From DASXBA01 sp036406475 (GTDB lineage: Bacteria > Actinomycetota > Thermoleophilia > Solirubrobacterales > Thermoleophilaceae), in NCBI GenBank assembly GCA_036406475.1, contig DASXBA010000019.1, forward strand, positions 1 to 35,400: DNA of 35,400 nucleotides, written 5' to 3'. Both the position numbers and the translations under genes were made by a program. Within the stretch, counting starts at the first letter, position 1, and each line of letters starts with the position of its first letter. Shown one piece after another: positions 8,727-16,212 of the stretch. A model generated the notes under the pieces. The model worked only from the letters and a program-made list of their open reading frames with translations. It searched no databases and was not told where the DNA came from.

Positions 8727-8936
8727 ATGGTCATGGCTACCAGGACGTGGCGCGACTTCGGACCCGATGTCGAGGTCACCCGCCAGCACATGGACTTGCA
8801 TCCACCCGACGAAGGCAGCATCGAGGTTCATGACGACGGGACCCGCATAACGGAGGTTTCCTGGACGCACAATGGGGAGCGCTGCGCCGTAAGTACGCCG
8901 ATCGTGGCCGAGGCTCCGCGATCGGACCCCCGTTAG
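8727..8936 (+). CDS. hypothetical small acidic protein (69 aa)
   Basis: The 69-residue frame is acidic and has a plausible beta-strand pattern (GSIEVHDDGTRITEVSWTHN). A second in-frame ATG lies at 8733. Its stop codon abuts the stop codon of the minus-strand ApeA-like gene exactly (8936/8937), as in convergent gene pairs. The family is not recognised. Confidence 0.4.
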   Translation: MVMATRTWRDFGPDVEVTRQHMDLHPPDEGSIEVHDDGTRITEVSWTHNGERCAVSTPIVAEAPRSDPR

Positions 8937-10370
8937 CTACAGCGCCTCGGCGTGCCGCTTAGACGAGACAGACCGGACCCGCGTCGAGGTCCCGTCGGCG
9001 GCGAGCTTTCGCCTGACGAACTCGATCTCAGTAAGACGCCGCGAGCGCTCGAGGGTTGCTTCGATCGCCCGACACGTGAAGCCGAGCTGACGCAGGAACG
9101 ACATTTCGATCAGTGCCTGCAGCTGGATAGTGAGCAGATAGAGCTCGGCTCCGGTGGCAGCTGTCCTTTCCTCCCTTGGGTTGTAATGGGTGTAGTAATT
9201 GCGGGAATTCTTGAAATCGTTGATAAACGCTGCTTCGGCGTTTGGGCCGGCGCCGACGATCCGCTTGGAAACCGAGCGACATTGCCCCAGGACCGAAGCC
9301 ATCCGCTGGGCGAGTCTCAGGTCGCCGGGCTTCCGTCTGCGGCGGTAATCGTAGGTCTCGAGCGCCTGGGCGTAGGAGAGGAACCTGACCTCCAGCGTCA
9401 GGCCAGGGTGATGGCGTACACCGAAAAAGAGATTGAGCACCGGACTGAGGCGTTCCTGCGTGGCGAACCAGTGTCTGAGTACCGACGAGATGCTTGGCGC
9501 GGCTTCGGGAAGCGTGAACAGCATCTCTTGGGGCTGGCGGGGCTTGGTGGGAGGCTCGGGGTTTCGCGGTAACTCCCACACGAGTTCGATCGGACGGTGA
9601 GTGCCGGTCTGCTCGTAGACGAAGTCGTCGCGGTAGCCGCTAACCGAGAGCACCGTCACCGGTCTGCCGACCGCGAGACTCAAGAAGTTCCGAACCTGGC
9701 TGAGTCGCCCGAGGACAGTCTTGAGATCGCATCGGCGATGAAACCGCAGGTGGAAGGTTGCCTCCTGCTTGAGCGAGACGTTGGTCCCATGGCCAGTGAT
9801 GCCCTTGCTCGTGGCCGCAAACCTGATGAAGGCCCTCTCTCCCCGGCCCAGGGGAATGTCGATGTCGTCCGGTGCCTCGTAGCGGATATCGACACCGGCG
9901 AAGGAAGTAGAGCCCTTCTCCTCGTTTTTCTGGATTCGCATTTGGTTCTGAAAGCCCGAGACCACGGTCCAGGCGTTGAGGTCGCTCGCACGGATCGCGA
10001 TCTCGTCGAACCCGATTTCCTCACCCTCGTCGAACTGCTTGCCGATCAGCGCGAAGCTGTGGCGGTAAGTGGTGGCCGGGATGCCGGGCATACTGATGGT
10101 GCCCGGCGCCGCGATGAAACCGTCGAGGGTGATCCCTCGTCCGTCGGTGCTTATTCCGATGATGCGTGGCTGCTCAGCAGGGTCGAGCGAGTACGCCTTC
10201 TCTCTGCTCGTCTCGGAGAGAAGCCGGTGGCCGAAGTCGCCGAGGACATCGAGCGCGGAAGCACCGTTGCTGATCGCCAGCGTTCCAGTGAGCTTCGCCT
10301 CCTCGTCCCCCGGAAGCCACCAATAGCCCCGGAACTCGTGGGCCTCAACCAGCGAAACGCGCTGGTTCAT
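8937..10370 (-). CDS. apeA: ApeA-like HEPN anti-phage protein
   Basis: The protein has 477 residues. The N-terminal part starts EFRGYWWLPGDEEAKLTGTL, closely matching the ApeA N-terminal domain as I remember it (a GYWWLPG turn followed by beta strands, about 10-250). The C-terminal part (about 290-440) is helical and carries the HEPN RNase motif RNYYTH at 390-395 (R-x4-H). ApeA proteins are single-gene anti-phage effectors whose HEPN domain cleaves RNA on infection, stopping growth of the infected cell. Length and domain order fit that family. Parts of the gene (around 9170-9240) are visibly A+T-richer than its surroundings, suggesting separate acquisition. It is divergently arranged with the next HEPN-motif gene, with about 200 bases between them. 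Confidence 0.8.
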   Translation of the reverse strand: MNQRVSLVEAHEFRGYWWLPGDEEAKLTGTLAISNGASALDVLGDFGHRLLSETSREKAYSLDPAEQPRIIGISTDGRGITLDGFIAAPGTISMPGIPATTYRHSFALIGKQFDEGEEIGFDEIAIRASDLNAWTVVSGFQNQMRIQKNEEKGSTSFAGVDIRYEAPDDIDIPLGRGERAFIRFAATSKGITGHGTNVSLKQEATFHLRFHRRCDLKTVLGRLSQVRNFLSLAVGRPVTVLSVSGYRDDFVYEQTGTHRPIELVWELPRNPEPPTKPRQPQEMLFTLPEAAPSISSVLRHWFATQERLSPVLNLFFGVRHHPGLTLEVRFLSYAQALETYDYRRRRKPGDLRLAQRMASVLGQCRSVSKRIVGAGPNAEAAFINDFKNSRNYYTHYNPREERTAATGAELYLLTIQLQALIEMSFLRQLGFTCRAIEATLERSRRLTEIEFVRRKLAADGTSTRVRSVSSKRHAEAL

Positions 10371-10576
10371 TCGCGCACGTTAGCTCCGCGCGACGCACCG
10401 GAGCTCAAGGTGATCGTTCATCGGCAGCGATCATAGGTACAACAGGGCGCATCACGGCCGTCTGATGAGCGTCCCAAAGCCTCGGCGAGCTCCCGTCTTC
10501 GCGCGAAGCGGCACTCTGGTCGGACGGCTCCGTCGCATGGAAGGTTGGAGTCCGGCGGTCAATTCAGAATGGCGCT

Positions 10577-11365
10577 GTGGCAAAGCAGCGCAAGACCAGA
10601 AGAAGACGCGGTCCGGCTCAGCGCCCTGCGCAGGCCCGCCCGGAGCGGCGTCAGGACCCACGCCTGTGGGCGGTGCGCGCCGTTGCGAAGGACGGCGTCC
10701 CGTTCACCGAGGAAACGTGGGTCTACGCGATTTCGCCAGCTCGTATGTCTGACGGGAAGATTCTCTACTGGCACCCGCCGATGCCGATCGCCTTCAACCT
10801 GGTGGAAGCGGAACGGTTCAGGCAGAGTGGCGTCAAAGCGCGGAAAAAGATTATGAGCGCGCTCAAGCCGAGGCCGAAGGATGAGGCTTGGGCCCCAACC
10901 GCCAACTCGCGGACGGTGATCGACTGCATCTTTGCTCTCCAAACCGCCGTTCTTTGCTCGTTCCTAGCTATTGAGAGCCTCGCGAATCACGCGATCGAGA
11001 CGATGCCCGCTGGAACGACGATCACGCGGAAGGGCAAAACGTACGACAGAGGCGGGATGGTGCGATGGTTCAGCACCGACGACAAGTACAAGCGGTTTCT
11101 TCCGATGCTCGACGGCGGTCAACGGATTGCGGCGACCACGACATGGGACCGCTATTTGCGTTTGAGGGACTTGCGGGACGAGCTGGTCCACATCAAAGAG
11201 AGAGGGCTTCGTACGGCTGCGGATGACCCGAGCGCGTACGACCGCCTGATGCTGGGCGAAGCGGATAAGTGCGTCGACGACGCAATCGCGGTGATCGAAG
11301 GGGCTTGGCCAGGCTTCTTGCCGAGCCACGTCCGTGAGGCTCTACAGCTGCCGGACGCTGACTAG
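10577..11365 (+). CDS. HEPN-motif protein, unnamed family
   Basis: The protein has 262 residues, from a GTG start. The first 30 residues are very basic. Residues 45-100 look like a small alpha/beta region (EETWVYAISPARMSDGKILY). Residues 110-250 are helical, with IDCIFALQTAVLCSFLAIES, a pattern like the first helix of HEPN folds, and the motif RDELVH at 200-205 (R-x4-H), the usual HEPN catalytic pair. I infer an RNase-like or HEPN-type toxin/defence protein. The family is not one I can name. Position beside the ApeA-like gene supports a defence role. An ATG at 10745 could be an internal start, but it would remove the basic end only. Confidence 0.6.
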   Translation: MAKQRKTRRRRGPAQRPAQARPERRQDPRLWAVRAVAKDGVPFTEETWVYAISPARMSDGKILYWHPPMPIAFNLVEAERFRQSGVKARKKIMSALKPRPKDEAWAPTANSRTVIDCIFALQTAVLCSFLAIESLANHAIETMPAGTTITRKGKTYDRGGMVRWFSTDDKYKRFLPMLDGGQRIAATTTWDRYLRLRDLRDELVHIKERGLRTAADDPSAYDRLMLGEADKCVDDAIAVIEGAWPGFLPSHVREALQLPDAD

Positions 11366-11400
11366 GCGCATAGCTCGGCTTGGGTGCTGCTTGTCCGGAG

Positions 11401-12459
11401 TTACTCTGATGACGGGCCGGCGAGCTTAGGGCGGACCTCACGCACTGTCCATCGTGTGCGGTCGTTGACAGTGGTGCCGTCGCGCCGAAGCGTCGCCTTG
11501 CAGTCCCAGAGGAAGTCCGTGTCGTCGATGTACGCGAACTCAAGAGTCATCGCCTCGGACGATCCCTCAAGGTGGCCAAGCGCGGGGTTCCGGAAGTTGA
11601 ACAGTACGTGCACGCCCGACTCGATGCGCGCCTCGGGCCCCGGGTCGTTGGTTACTCCCGAGGCATAGACAGCGACGACACTGCCGGGGACAGCGCCGTG
11701 CCCGTGGTGGAGGCGCACATGGCGCACCAGCGCGGCGCTCTCCCCGTCGTTGTGCAGGAAGCCCGAAATAGTGCCCGGAGGCGTGAAGGCGAAGTCGCCG
11801 TGCTGACTCGCTCCGAAAATGGGCTGCCGCTCGCGCGCCCGGGTCTCGCGCTCCATTTGATAGCGCTCGCGGTCACGTCGGTCGCGCGCCTCGGCCGTTC
11901 CCGCCAGCAAACGCTCTTCTAGCGCGTGGACTTCGTGGACGTTGGCCTCCAGGGTCTGGCCCTGACGGCGAGCAAAGATCCGGCCTGGAAGAGCGTTCTC
12001 AAAGCCGTGCTGTAGCACGCAGATGCGGTCGCCCGACATCGGGGCCCTGACCTCAATGACGAGCACATCAGCATCGTTCACTGTGACGTAGTGGGGGTCC
12101 CAAAACGGCTGCCCGCTCGCGACGTACCTGCCGAAGGCATCGGTAAGCCGCGCTGGATCCATCACGGAGACGCCATGTACCGTGCCGGGCTCAACTCCGG
12201 CAAGCAGGTAGGCGTAACCCTCAAAAGCGCGCGACGCTTGGGCGACAGTGCGGTTCCCGAATCCGAGGATGTGGCGCCCGATGTCGAACTGCGCGTATCG
12301 TGCGCCAAGATCCAACGGCCCCTTCCACTCCACGGCGTCAGTCTCCGGAGTCGCCGGTGGCGCCTCATAGACCGCACGAGCTAGCGCGGTCAGTTGATTC
12401 GCCGTGGCCAAGCGCCTGTCGGGCGGGAACTCCAGCGGCACAATGCGAATCCCGCACAC
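11401..12459 (-). CDS. AlbA_2 / Schlafen-type DNA- or RNA-binding domain protein
   Basis: Reading from a GTG at 12459 gives 352 residues (a second GTG lies at 12441). Residues 15-165 fit an AlbA_2 (Schlafen AlbA-like) domain: DAVEWKGPLDLGARYAQFDI, then the ILGFGNRTVAQASRAFEGYA strand and YLLAGVEPGTVHGV, then a VLVIEVRAP strand and RIFARRQGQTLEA. The next ~50 residues are a charged coiled coil (ALEERLLAGTAEARDRRDRE). The C-terminal ~120 residues are beta-rich (FAFTPPGTISGFLHNDGESA). AlbA_2 proteins occur in regulators and in anti-phage loci. The frame is open far upstream, but that part is antisense to the transfer operon and is not believed. Confidence 0.65.
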   Translation of the reverse strand: MCGIRIVPLEFPPDRRLATANQLTALARAVYEAPPATPETDAVEWKGPLDLGARYAQFDIGRHILGFGNRTVAQASRAFEGYAYLLAGVEPGTVHGVSVMDPARLTDAFGRYVASGQPFWDPHYVTVNDADVLVIEVRAPMSGDRICVLQHGFENALPGRIFARRQGQTLEANVHEVHALEERLLAGTAEARDRRDRERYQMERETRARERQPIFGASQHGDFAFTPPGTISGFLHNDGESAALVRHVRLHHGHGAVPGSVVAVYASGVTNDPGPEARIESGVHVLFNFRNPALGHLEGSSEAMTLEFAYIDDTDFLWDCKATLRRDGTTVNDRTRWTVREVRPKLAGPSSE

Positions 12460-12784
12460 CTGAGAGCTACGGTGCTCCGCGCCGGTCGACCCACGCTCGG
12501 ACGGCAGCAGCCGAACCCTGGCGACGTGCACGAAGATGGGGCAATGCAACGTCGGCCGACATCGAGCCGCCAAACGACCGCAGCAACCCGATTCGCTGAC
12601 GCGCCTCCACTTGCTCTCGCGTGGATCCGAAAGTCTGCACGGAGCCATCGGTGACTCTCCGCCGGGAGGCGTGCGGTCGTCTCGTCTGCCGCGGTGTGCT
12701 CCGTGTCTCTGGCGCTGAGCCGTAGCGGCTTTCCCGTGTAGGGGTCGAATCCCAGCCGCTCGCGCAAGTCCCCAGGCCAGAGTC
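12460..12784 (-). pseudogene. possible decayed coding remnant
   Basis: No intact gene lies here. On the minus strand, short stretches in different frames look protein-like in turn: RERLGFDPYTGKPLRL near 12,720-12,770, and REQVEARQRIGLLRSFGGSM near 12,560-12,620. This is what a frameshifted old gene would give. It may also be only leader sequence for the AlbA_2 gene and the plus-strand operon that starts at 12785. Confidence 0.2.
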
Positions 12785-13408
12785 ATGTTGTGGGGACGCG
12801 ACTTCGAGATCTTTGACGAGCCCGGCCTTGAGGTTCCTGAGGGTCTCCGCGTCACGGCGGGGCGCGAGGACGATGTCGCCCGCCCGGCTCCTGCGCTGAA
12901 TGGATCGGATTTCGTCGCGCCGGCGGCTGCTGACGGAAGGGCGTCCGCCAGCCACGTCCTAGCCAGCGCGGCTGCACGTTCTGGGAGATGGCTCAGCGGG
13001 GCGACCTCCGGCCGCGTGCTCGCCGTTGGCGCGCTCGTGGTGGCGTGCGGTGTGATCGTGGCTCTGCTGCCGGCGCGGGACGCGGCCGGTGGGTCGAGTG
13101 ATCGCCCTGGCGGAGGGCGCCCAGAGGTCTCGACCTCGGACGGCGCGAGCGAGCGGCGCGCCGCACGGCCACGGGCGCGCGCGTCCAAGCATCGTCTTCG
13201 CCGACGCGTTCGGCGGCCCGAGGCAGCCGCGCGGCGCGCCGGTGGGAAGCCTGGGGCCGTGGCTTCGGTGGCTACGAGCACACCACCGGCCCCCGCAGCG
13301 CTCCCGAAGGCACCGGCTGCCGCGATCACTCGGGAGCTGGCTGTGGCGAGGCCGCCCGACGGCCCGCTCCCCGCGCCCGCCGCGCCTCCCTCGCCCTTTG
13401 AGCCATGA
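12785..13408 (+). CDS. single-pass membrane protein with Arg- and Pro/Ala-rich tail
   Basis: The protein has 207 residues. An acidic N-terminal half is followed by one transmembrane segment (SGRVLAVGALVVACGVIVAL), an Arg-rich stretch (KHRLRRRVRRPEAAARR) and a Pro/Ala-rich end (PLPAPAAPPSPFEP). Its stop overlaps the ATG of the following sigma-like gene (ATGA). The TM + Pro-rich layout repeats the C-terminal half of the sigma fusion at 2497-3747, so I infer a membrane partner (anchor or anti-sigma) for the sigma-like protein. It has no named domain. It is the first gene of the transfer operon. Confidence 0.55.
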   Translation: MLWGRDFEIFDEPGLEVPEGLRVTAGREDDVARPAPALNGSDFVAPAAADGRASASHVLASAAARSGRWLSGATSGRVLAVGALVVACGVIVALLPARDAAGGSSDRPGGGRPEVSTSDGASERRAARPRARASKHRLRRRVRRPEAAARRAGGKPGAVASVATSTPPAPAALPKAPAAAITRELAVARPPDGPLPAPAAPPSPFEP

Positions 13409-14181
13409 CGACCGAGAGGGCGCTTGAGCACGACTATGTGGCGCTGCGTCGCAAGGTGACCGGCTTTCTGGCGGGTCGCTATCCGCAGCTCGACGGCCAC
13501 GCGCGCGAGGACATCTATCAGGACGCTTGGGTCGCGTTGTTGGAGGCGCGCGCCCGTGGCCATGTTGCGCGCGAGAAGTGGATCTCCTACCTGCTGAGCG
13601 CGGCCAGGAACCTCGGCGCTGAGGCGCTTCGCTGCGCCGACCGGCGCCGGCGCGTGAGCTACGACCCGGCCGGGGCGGCGTTCGTCGCTCTGGCCGACGC
13701 CGCTGAGTCGCCGGAGGAAAGGGCCGTTGTGCTGGACACGGGCCGTGAGCTGCTCGGCCGGCTCAGCCCAGGTGAGCGCGCGGTGGCGGTCTGCCGCCTG
13801 CTCTATGGCTACGAGAAGCGCGAGGTCTGCCGGACCCTCGGGCTGAGCCCGCGCGCGTACAAGCGCCGGGTCGACAAGGCCGCAATCAAGCTGCGCGAAC
13901 TGCGTGCGGGCCGGATGGGGGGCCTGACAGAGCACGAGGAGCGCCTACTCGCCCGCTGTGTCTACGGCGGCGCGACCGCCGCCCAGCGAGCCGCTGCCGA
14001 GCGGCTCGTCAAGACGGCGGCGGGCCGGCTCGCCCTCGCACGGCTCCGCCAACGCGCGCGCGAGCTCGCGCGCCGCCCATCACCGCCCAGCTGTTCGCGT
14101 CGGTCGCGGCGACTCTCGACGACGGCGACACCGCGGGCAGCCCGCCGCCTATCCCCGAGCCGCCCCGGCACTGCGGCGTGA
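13405..14181 (+). CDS. sigma-70-like regulator of the transfer operon
   Basis: The 258-residue protein has region 2 at about 15-85 (REDIYQDAWVALLEARARGH, SYLLSAARNLGAEAL) and region 4 at about 118-168 (LSPGERAVAVCRLLYGYEKR followed by EVCRTLGLSPRAYKRRVDKA). A helical domain at about 173-215 (HEERLLARCVYGGATAAQRA) matches the same domain in the sigma-TM fusion at 2.5-3.7 kb. It may direct transcription of the transfer genes. The last ~38 residues are Ser/Arg-rich and look like a wrong-frame read: the frame used by the next gene is more protein-like there (ITAQLFASVAATLDDGD). A frameshift near 14,070 is possible. Start and stop both overlap neighbours by four bases. Confidence 0.75.
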   Translation: MTTERALEHDYVALRRKVTGFLAGRYPQLDGHAREDIYQDAWVALLEARARGHVAREKWISYLLSAARNLGAEALRCADRRRRVSYDPAGAAFVALADAAESPEERAVVLDTGRELLGRLSPGERAVAVCRLLYGYEKREVCRTLGLSPRAYKRRVDKAAIKLRELRAGRMGGLTEHEERLLARCVYGGATAAQRAAAERLVKTAAGRLALARLRQRARELARRPSPPSCSRRSRRLSTTATPRAARRLSPSRPGTAA

Positions 14182-15083
14182 TGTCCACGCGATTCGACTC
14201 CGACAGCGCGCAGAGGTACGCCCCGCTCGACAACGACGGCGTACATGGACGGGTGGAGCTCCTCGCACGTCCGGCATGGCGGGTTCGTCTCGCAGCCCGC
14301 CTGCCGCGGGCACTGATCGCGCTCTGCCTGCTTGCCATGTGCGCCGCGGGCGTGCGCGCCACCCTCGCTCCCGCGGAGCCACCGGGACCGCCGGGCCGAC
14401 CCTCCGCAGGCGTCGACCAAGCGGCCGAGGCGTTCGCCGAGGGCTTCGCGCGCGCGTATTTGAGCTGGGATCCGGCTCGGCCCGAGCTCCGCGAACGCGC
14501 AGTTGCGAAGTACCTGTCCGACGAGCTGGATCCCACCGCCGGCGTCGAGCCGGCACGCGCGCAGGACGTCCGCTGGACGGCGGTGGTGGGCGTGCGCCGC
14601 CGCGACGATCGCCAGGTCGTGACGGTCGCCGCTGAGACTGATAGCGGCAGCTACCACGTGGCAGTTCCGGTGGAGCGCGACGAGCGTGGCCTGTTCGCCG
14701 TGGTGGCATACCCGGCGCTGGTGGGACCGCCGCCCGTGGGGCTCGACCGGCCCGCGGACGACGATCTCGACGTCGTCGACGCGGGGCTGCGCGCGGTCTG
14801 CGAGCGGGCGCTGCGCAATTACCTAGCCGGCGATCGCGCCGACCTGCTGGCCGACCTCGACGCGGACGCCGTCGTCTCGCTTCCCGAACACCGGCTCGAG
14901 CTGAAGGCAGTCGACCGGCTGACCCGGGCCGGACCCGGCAGGGTCGGCGCCGAGCTCCAGGCGAGCGGCGCCGGTGCGGTGTGGACGCTGCGCTACGAGC
15001 TCGACCTCGTCAGGCGGGACCGCTGGTATGTGCGCGCGATCTCCACCGACCCGAGAGCAACGACGAACAGGAGGTCGAGATGA
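14178..15083 (+). CDS. TcpC-like conjugal transfer protein (VirB8-type fold)
   Basis: The protein has 301 residues from GTG 14178 (GTGA overlap) or ATG 14181. A short cytoplasmic part is followed by one transmembrane helix (LIALCLLAMCAAGVRATL). The extracellular part seems to have two NTF2-like domains: the first near QAAEAFAEGFARAYLSWDPA through VAVPVERDERGLFAVVAYPA, the second near DAGLRAVCERALRNYLAGDR through LVRRDRWYVRAI. This two-domain arrangement is that of TcpC, a scaffold of Gram-positive conjugation channels related to VirB8. Its place directly upstream of pilin-like, TcpE and VirB4 genes supports the call. Confidence 0.7.
   Translation: MMSTRFDSDSAQRYAPLDNDGVHGRVELLARPAWRVRLAARLPRALIALCLLAMCAAGVRATLAPAEPPGPPGRPSAGVDQAAEAFAEGFARAYLSWDPARPELRERAVAKYLSDELDPTAGVEPARAQDVRWTAVVGVRRRDDRQVVTVAAETDSGSYHVAVPVERDERGLFAVVAYPALVGPPPVGLDRPADDDLDVVDAGLRAVCERALRNYLAGDRADLLADLDADAVVSLPEHRLELKAVDRLTRAGPGRVGAELQASGAGAVWTLRYELDLVRRDRWYVRAISTDPRATTNRRSR
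15069..15074 (+). promoter_or_regulatory. Shine-Dalgarno that sets the start of the pilin-like gene
   Basis: AGGAGG lies five bases before the ATG at 15080. It sits inside the last codons of the TcpC-like gene, and the ATG overlaps that gene's TGA. It rules out the longer in-frame start at 14981. Confidence 0.75.
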
Positions 15084-15406
15084 GAGGAGCCACCCGGTGG
15101 TCCCTACAGGCGTGGCGGACGGGTCTGCTGGCCGTGGCGCTGGCCGCGCTGCTCTTTGCCGTGTTGGCAGAGCCGGCCGTGGCCGCCAGCGAAGTGGGCA
15201 GGAACGTCGGTCGGGAGATCGACGCCTGGGCGAAGGCGATCCTGCTGGGGGTCGTGGCCCTGGTCGCGCTGCCGGCGATCGCCAGGCGCGACCTCGCCCA
15301 GGGGCTCGTGGTTGCGCTGATGGCCGTGCTTGTGGGCGGCTTCGTGTTTGCCCCGGGCGCGGTGAAGGACATGATCGCCGGCCTCTGGCGGGCGATCGGC
15401 GGCTGA
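15080..15406 (+). CDS. small VirB2/TrbC-like membrane protein
   Basis: The protein has 108 residues. A cleavable-looking signal (GLLAVALAALLFAVLAEPAV, then AAS) is followed by an amphipathic stretch (EVGRNVGREIDAWAKAI) and two hydrophobic helices (LLGVVALVALPAIA and LVVALMAVLVGGFVFAPG). Size and layout match VirB2/TrbC-type pilin subunits and the small membrane proteins at this position in Gram-positive transfer operons. In Gram-positive systems such proteins line the channel rather than build a long pilus. The call rests on topology and position, not on a conserved motif. Confidence 0.55.
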   Translation: MRGATRWSLQAWRTGLLAVALAALLFAVLAEPAVAASEVGRNVGREIDAWAKAILLGVVALVALPAIARRDLAQGLVVALMAVLVGGFVFAPGAVKDMIAGLWRAIGG

Positions 15407-15412
15407 GCCGGC

Positions 15413-15997
15413 GTGGCAAACGACCGCGAGCGCCTGACGATCCGCTCCTACCGCGTCTGCTTCCGGCTCGAGCGGCGGATCTATCGCGTCGACCGTTTTC
15501 GGCTGCCGGTGAGTTGGGGGGTCCCGCTGCGGAGCGTGGCCTACGGGGCGACGGTGTTCGTTGCTGTGCTGTTGCTGGAGCGCGTCCCGCTGTTTGGCGC
15601 TCTGATCGGCGGGCTGCATCCGGCGGTGCGTTACGCGATCACGCCGGTCGCGCTCGCCTACCTCTTGACCGCGCTCGAGGTCGAGGGCCGCACGGCGCAC
15701 GACGCGGTCGGCGCTTGGATCCGATTCCTGTGTCGGCCGCGCCGGCTGCTTGGCGCGCAGCTGGCGCGTCGCCCAGGCGGCGTGTTCCGGCTGGAGGAGA
15801 TCGCGGTCGCGCCGGATGAGCGCGCTGGGCGCTACCGGCGGGCGCGCGTGGACGGGCCCGCGACAGTGCTGTTGCGCTTCCCGTGCCGGGGGAAGCGCCG
15901 CGGGCGGCGGCTGGCGCTGCGCCAAACCTCTCGCCGGCCGCTCGCCCGCGGCAAGCTGCTCGCGCTCAGGCCCGGTCAGACGCTGGAGCTGCGATGA
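15413..15997 (+). CDS. TcpE-like conjugal transfer membrane protein
   Basis: The protein has 194 residues, from a GTG six bases after the previous stop. It begins with a basic SYRVCFRLERRIYRVDRFRL strand region, then has two transmembrane helices (SVAYGATVFVAVLLLERVPL and YAITPVALAYLLTAL). A cytoplasmic part continues (DAVGAWIRFLCRPRRL) and ends in a basic domain. TcpE proteins (PrgI-related) have this size, two helices, and lie between TcpC and the VirB4 ATPase, as here. It is inferred to be an inner-membrane channel component. Confidence 0.65.
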   Translation: MANDRERLTIRSYRVCFRLERRIYRVDRFRLPVSWGVPLRSVAYGATVFVAVLLLERVPLFGALIGGLHPAVRYAITPVALAYLLTALEVEGRTAHDAVGAWIRFLCRPRRLLGAQLARRPGGVFRLEEIAVAPDERAGRYRRARVDGPATVLLRFPCRGKRRGRRLALRQTSRRPLARGKLLALRPGQTLELR

Positions 15998-16212
15998 CCG
16001 GGCCGGCCGCGGTCGCGCTGCGCGAGGGAGCGCTGCTGCTGCACCAGCACCGCGACGACCTGGGCAGCCCGGTCATAGACGAGTACACGCTCGTCCGGAT
16101 CCGCGATCAGACCGCGGAGCTCAGGCGTTGCGGAAGCCGGCGTCTCACGCGCGTCGCGGTCGACACGATCCTCGGGTCTCCGGCGTGGGCCGTGCAGGAG
16201 GCGCTCTGGTGA
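15994..16212 (+). CDS. small hypothetical protein in the transfer operon (72 aa)
   Basis: The gene starts at an ATG overlapping the TcpE-like stop (ATGA), and its own TGA overlaps the GTG of the VirB4 gene (GTGA). The protein (REGALLLHQHRDDLGSPVID ... WAVQEALW) has no membrane segment and no motif I recognise. The double overlap strongly suggests it is translated and needed in stoichiometry with its neighbours, perhaps as a small VirB4 partner. Confidence 0.55.
   Translation: MTGPAAVALREGALLLHQHRDDLGSPVIDEYTLVRIRDQTAELRRCGSRRLTRVAVDTILGSPAWAVQEALW

Noticed and set aside
11401..13935. An 844-codon minus-strand frame running from the AlbA_2 gene through the sigma-like gene
   Set aside because: Only the last ~352 codons have protein-like composition; the rest is antisense to the transfer operon genes, which have overlaps, motifs and better composition.
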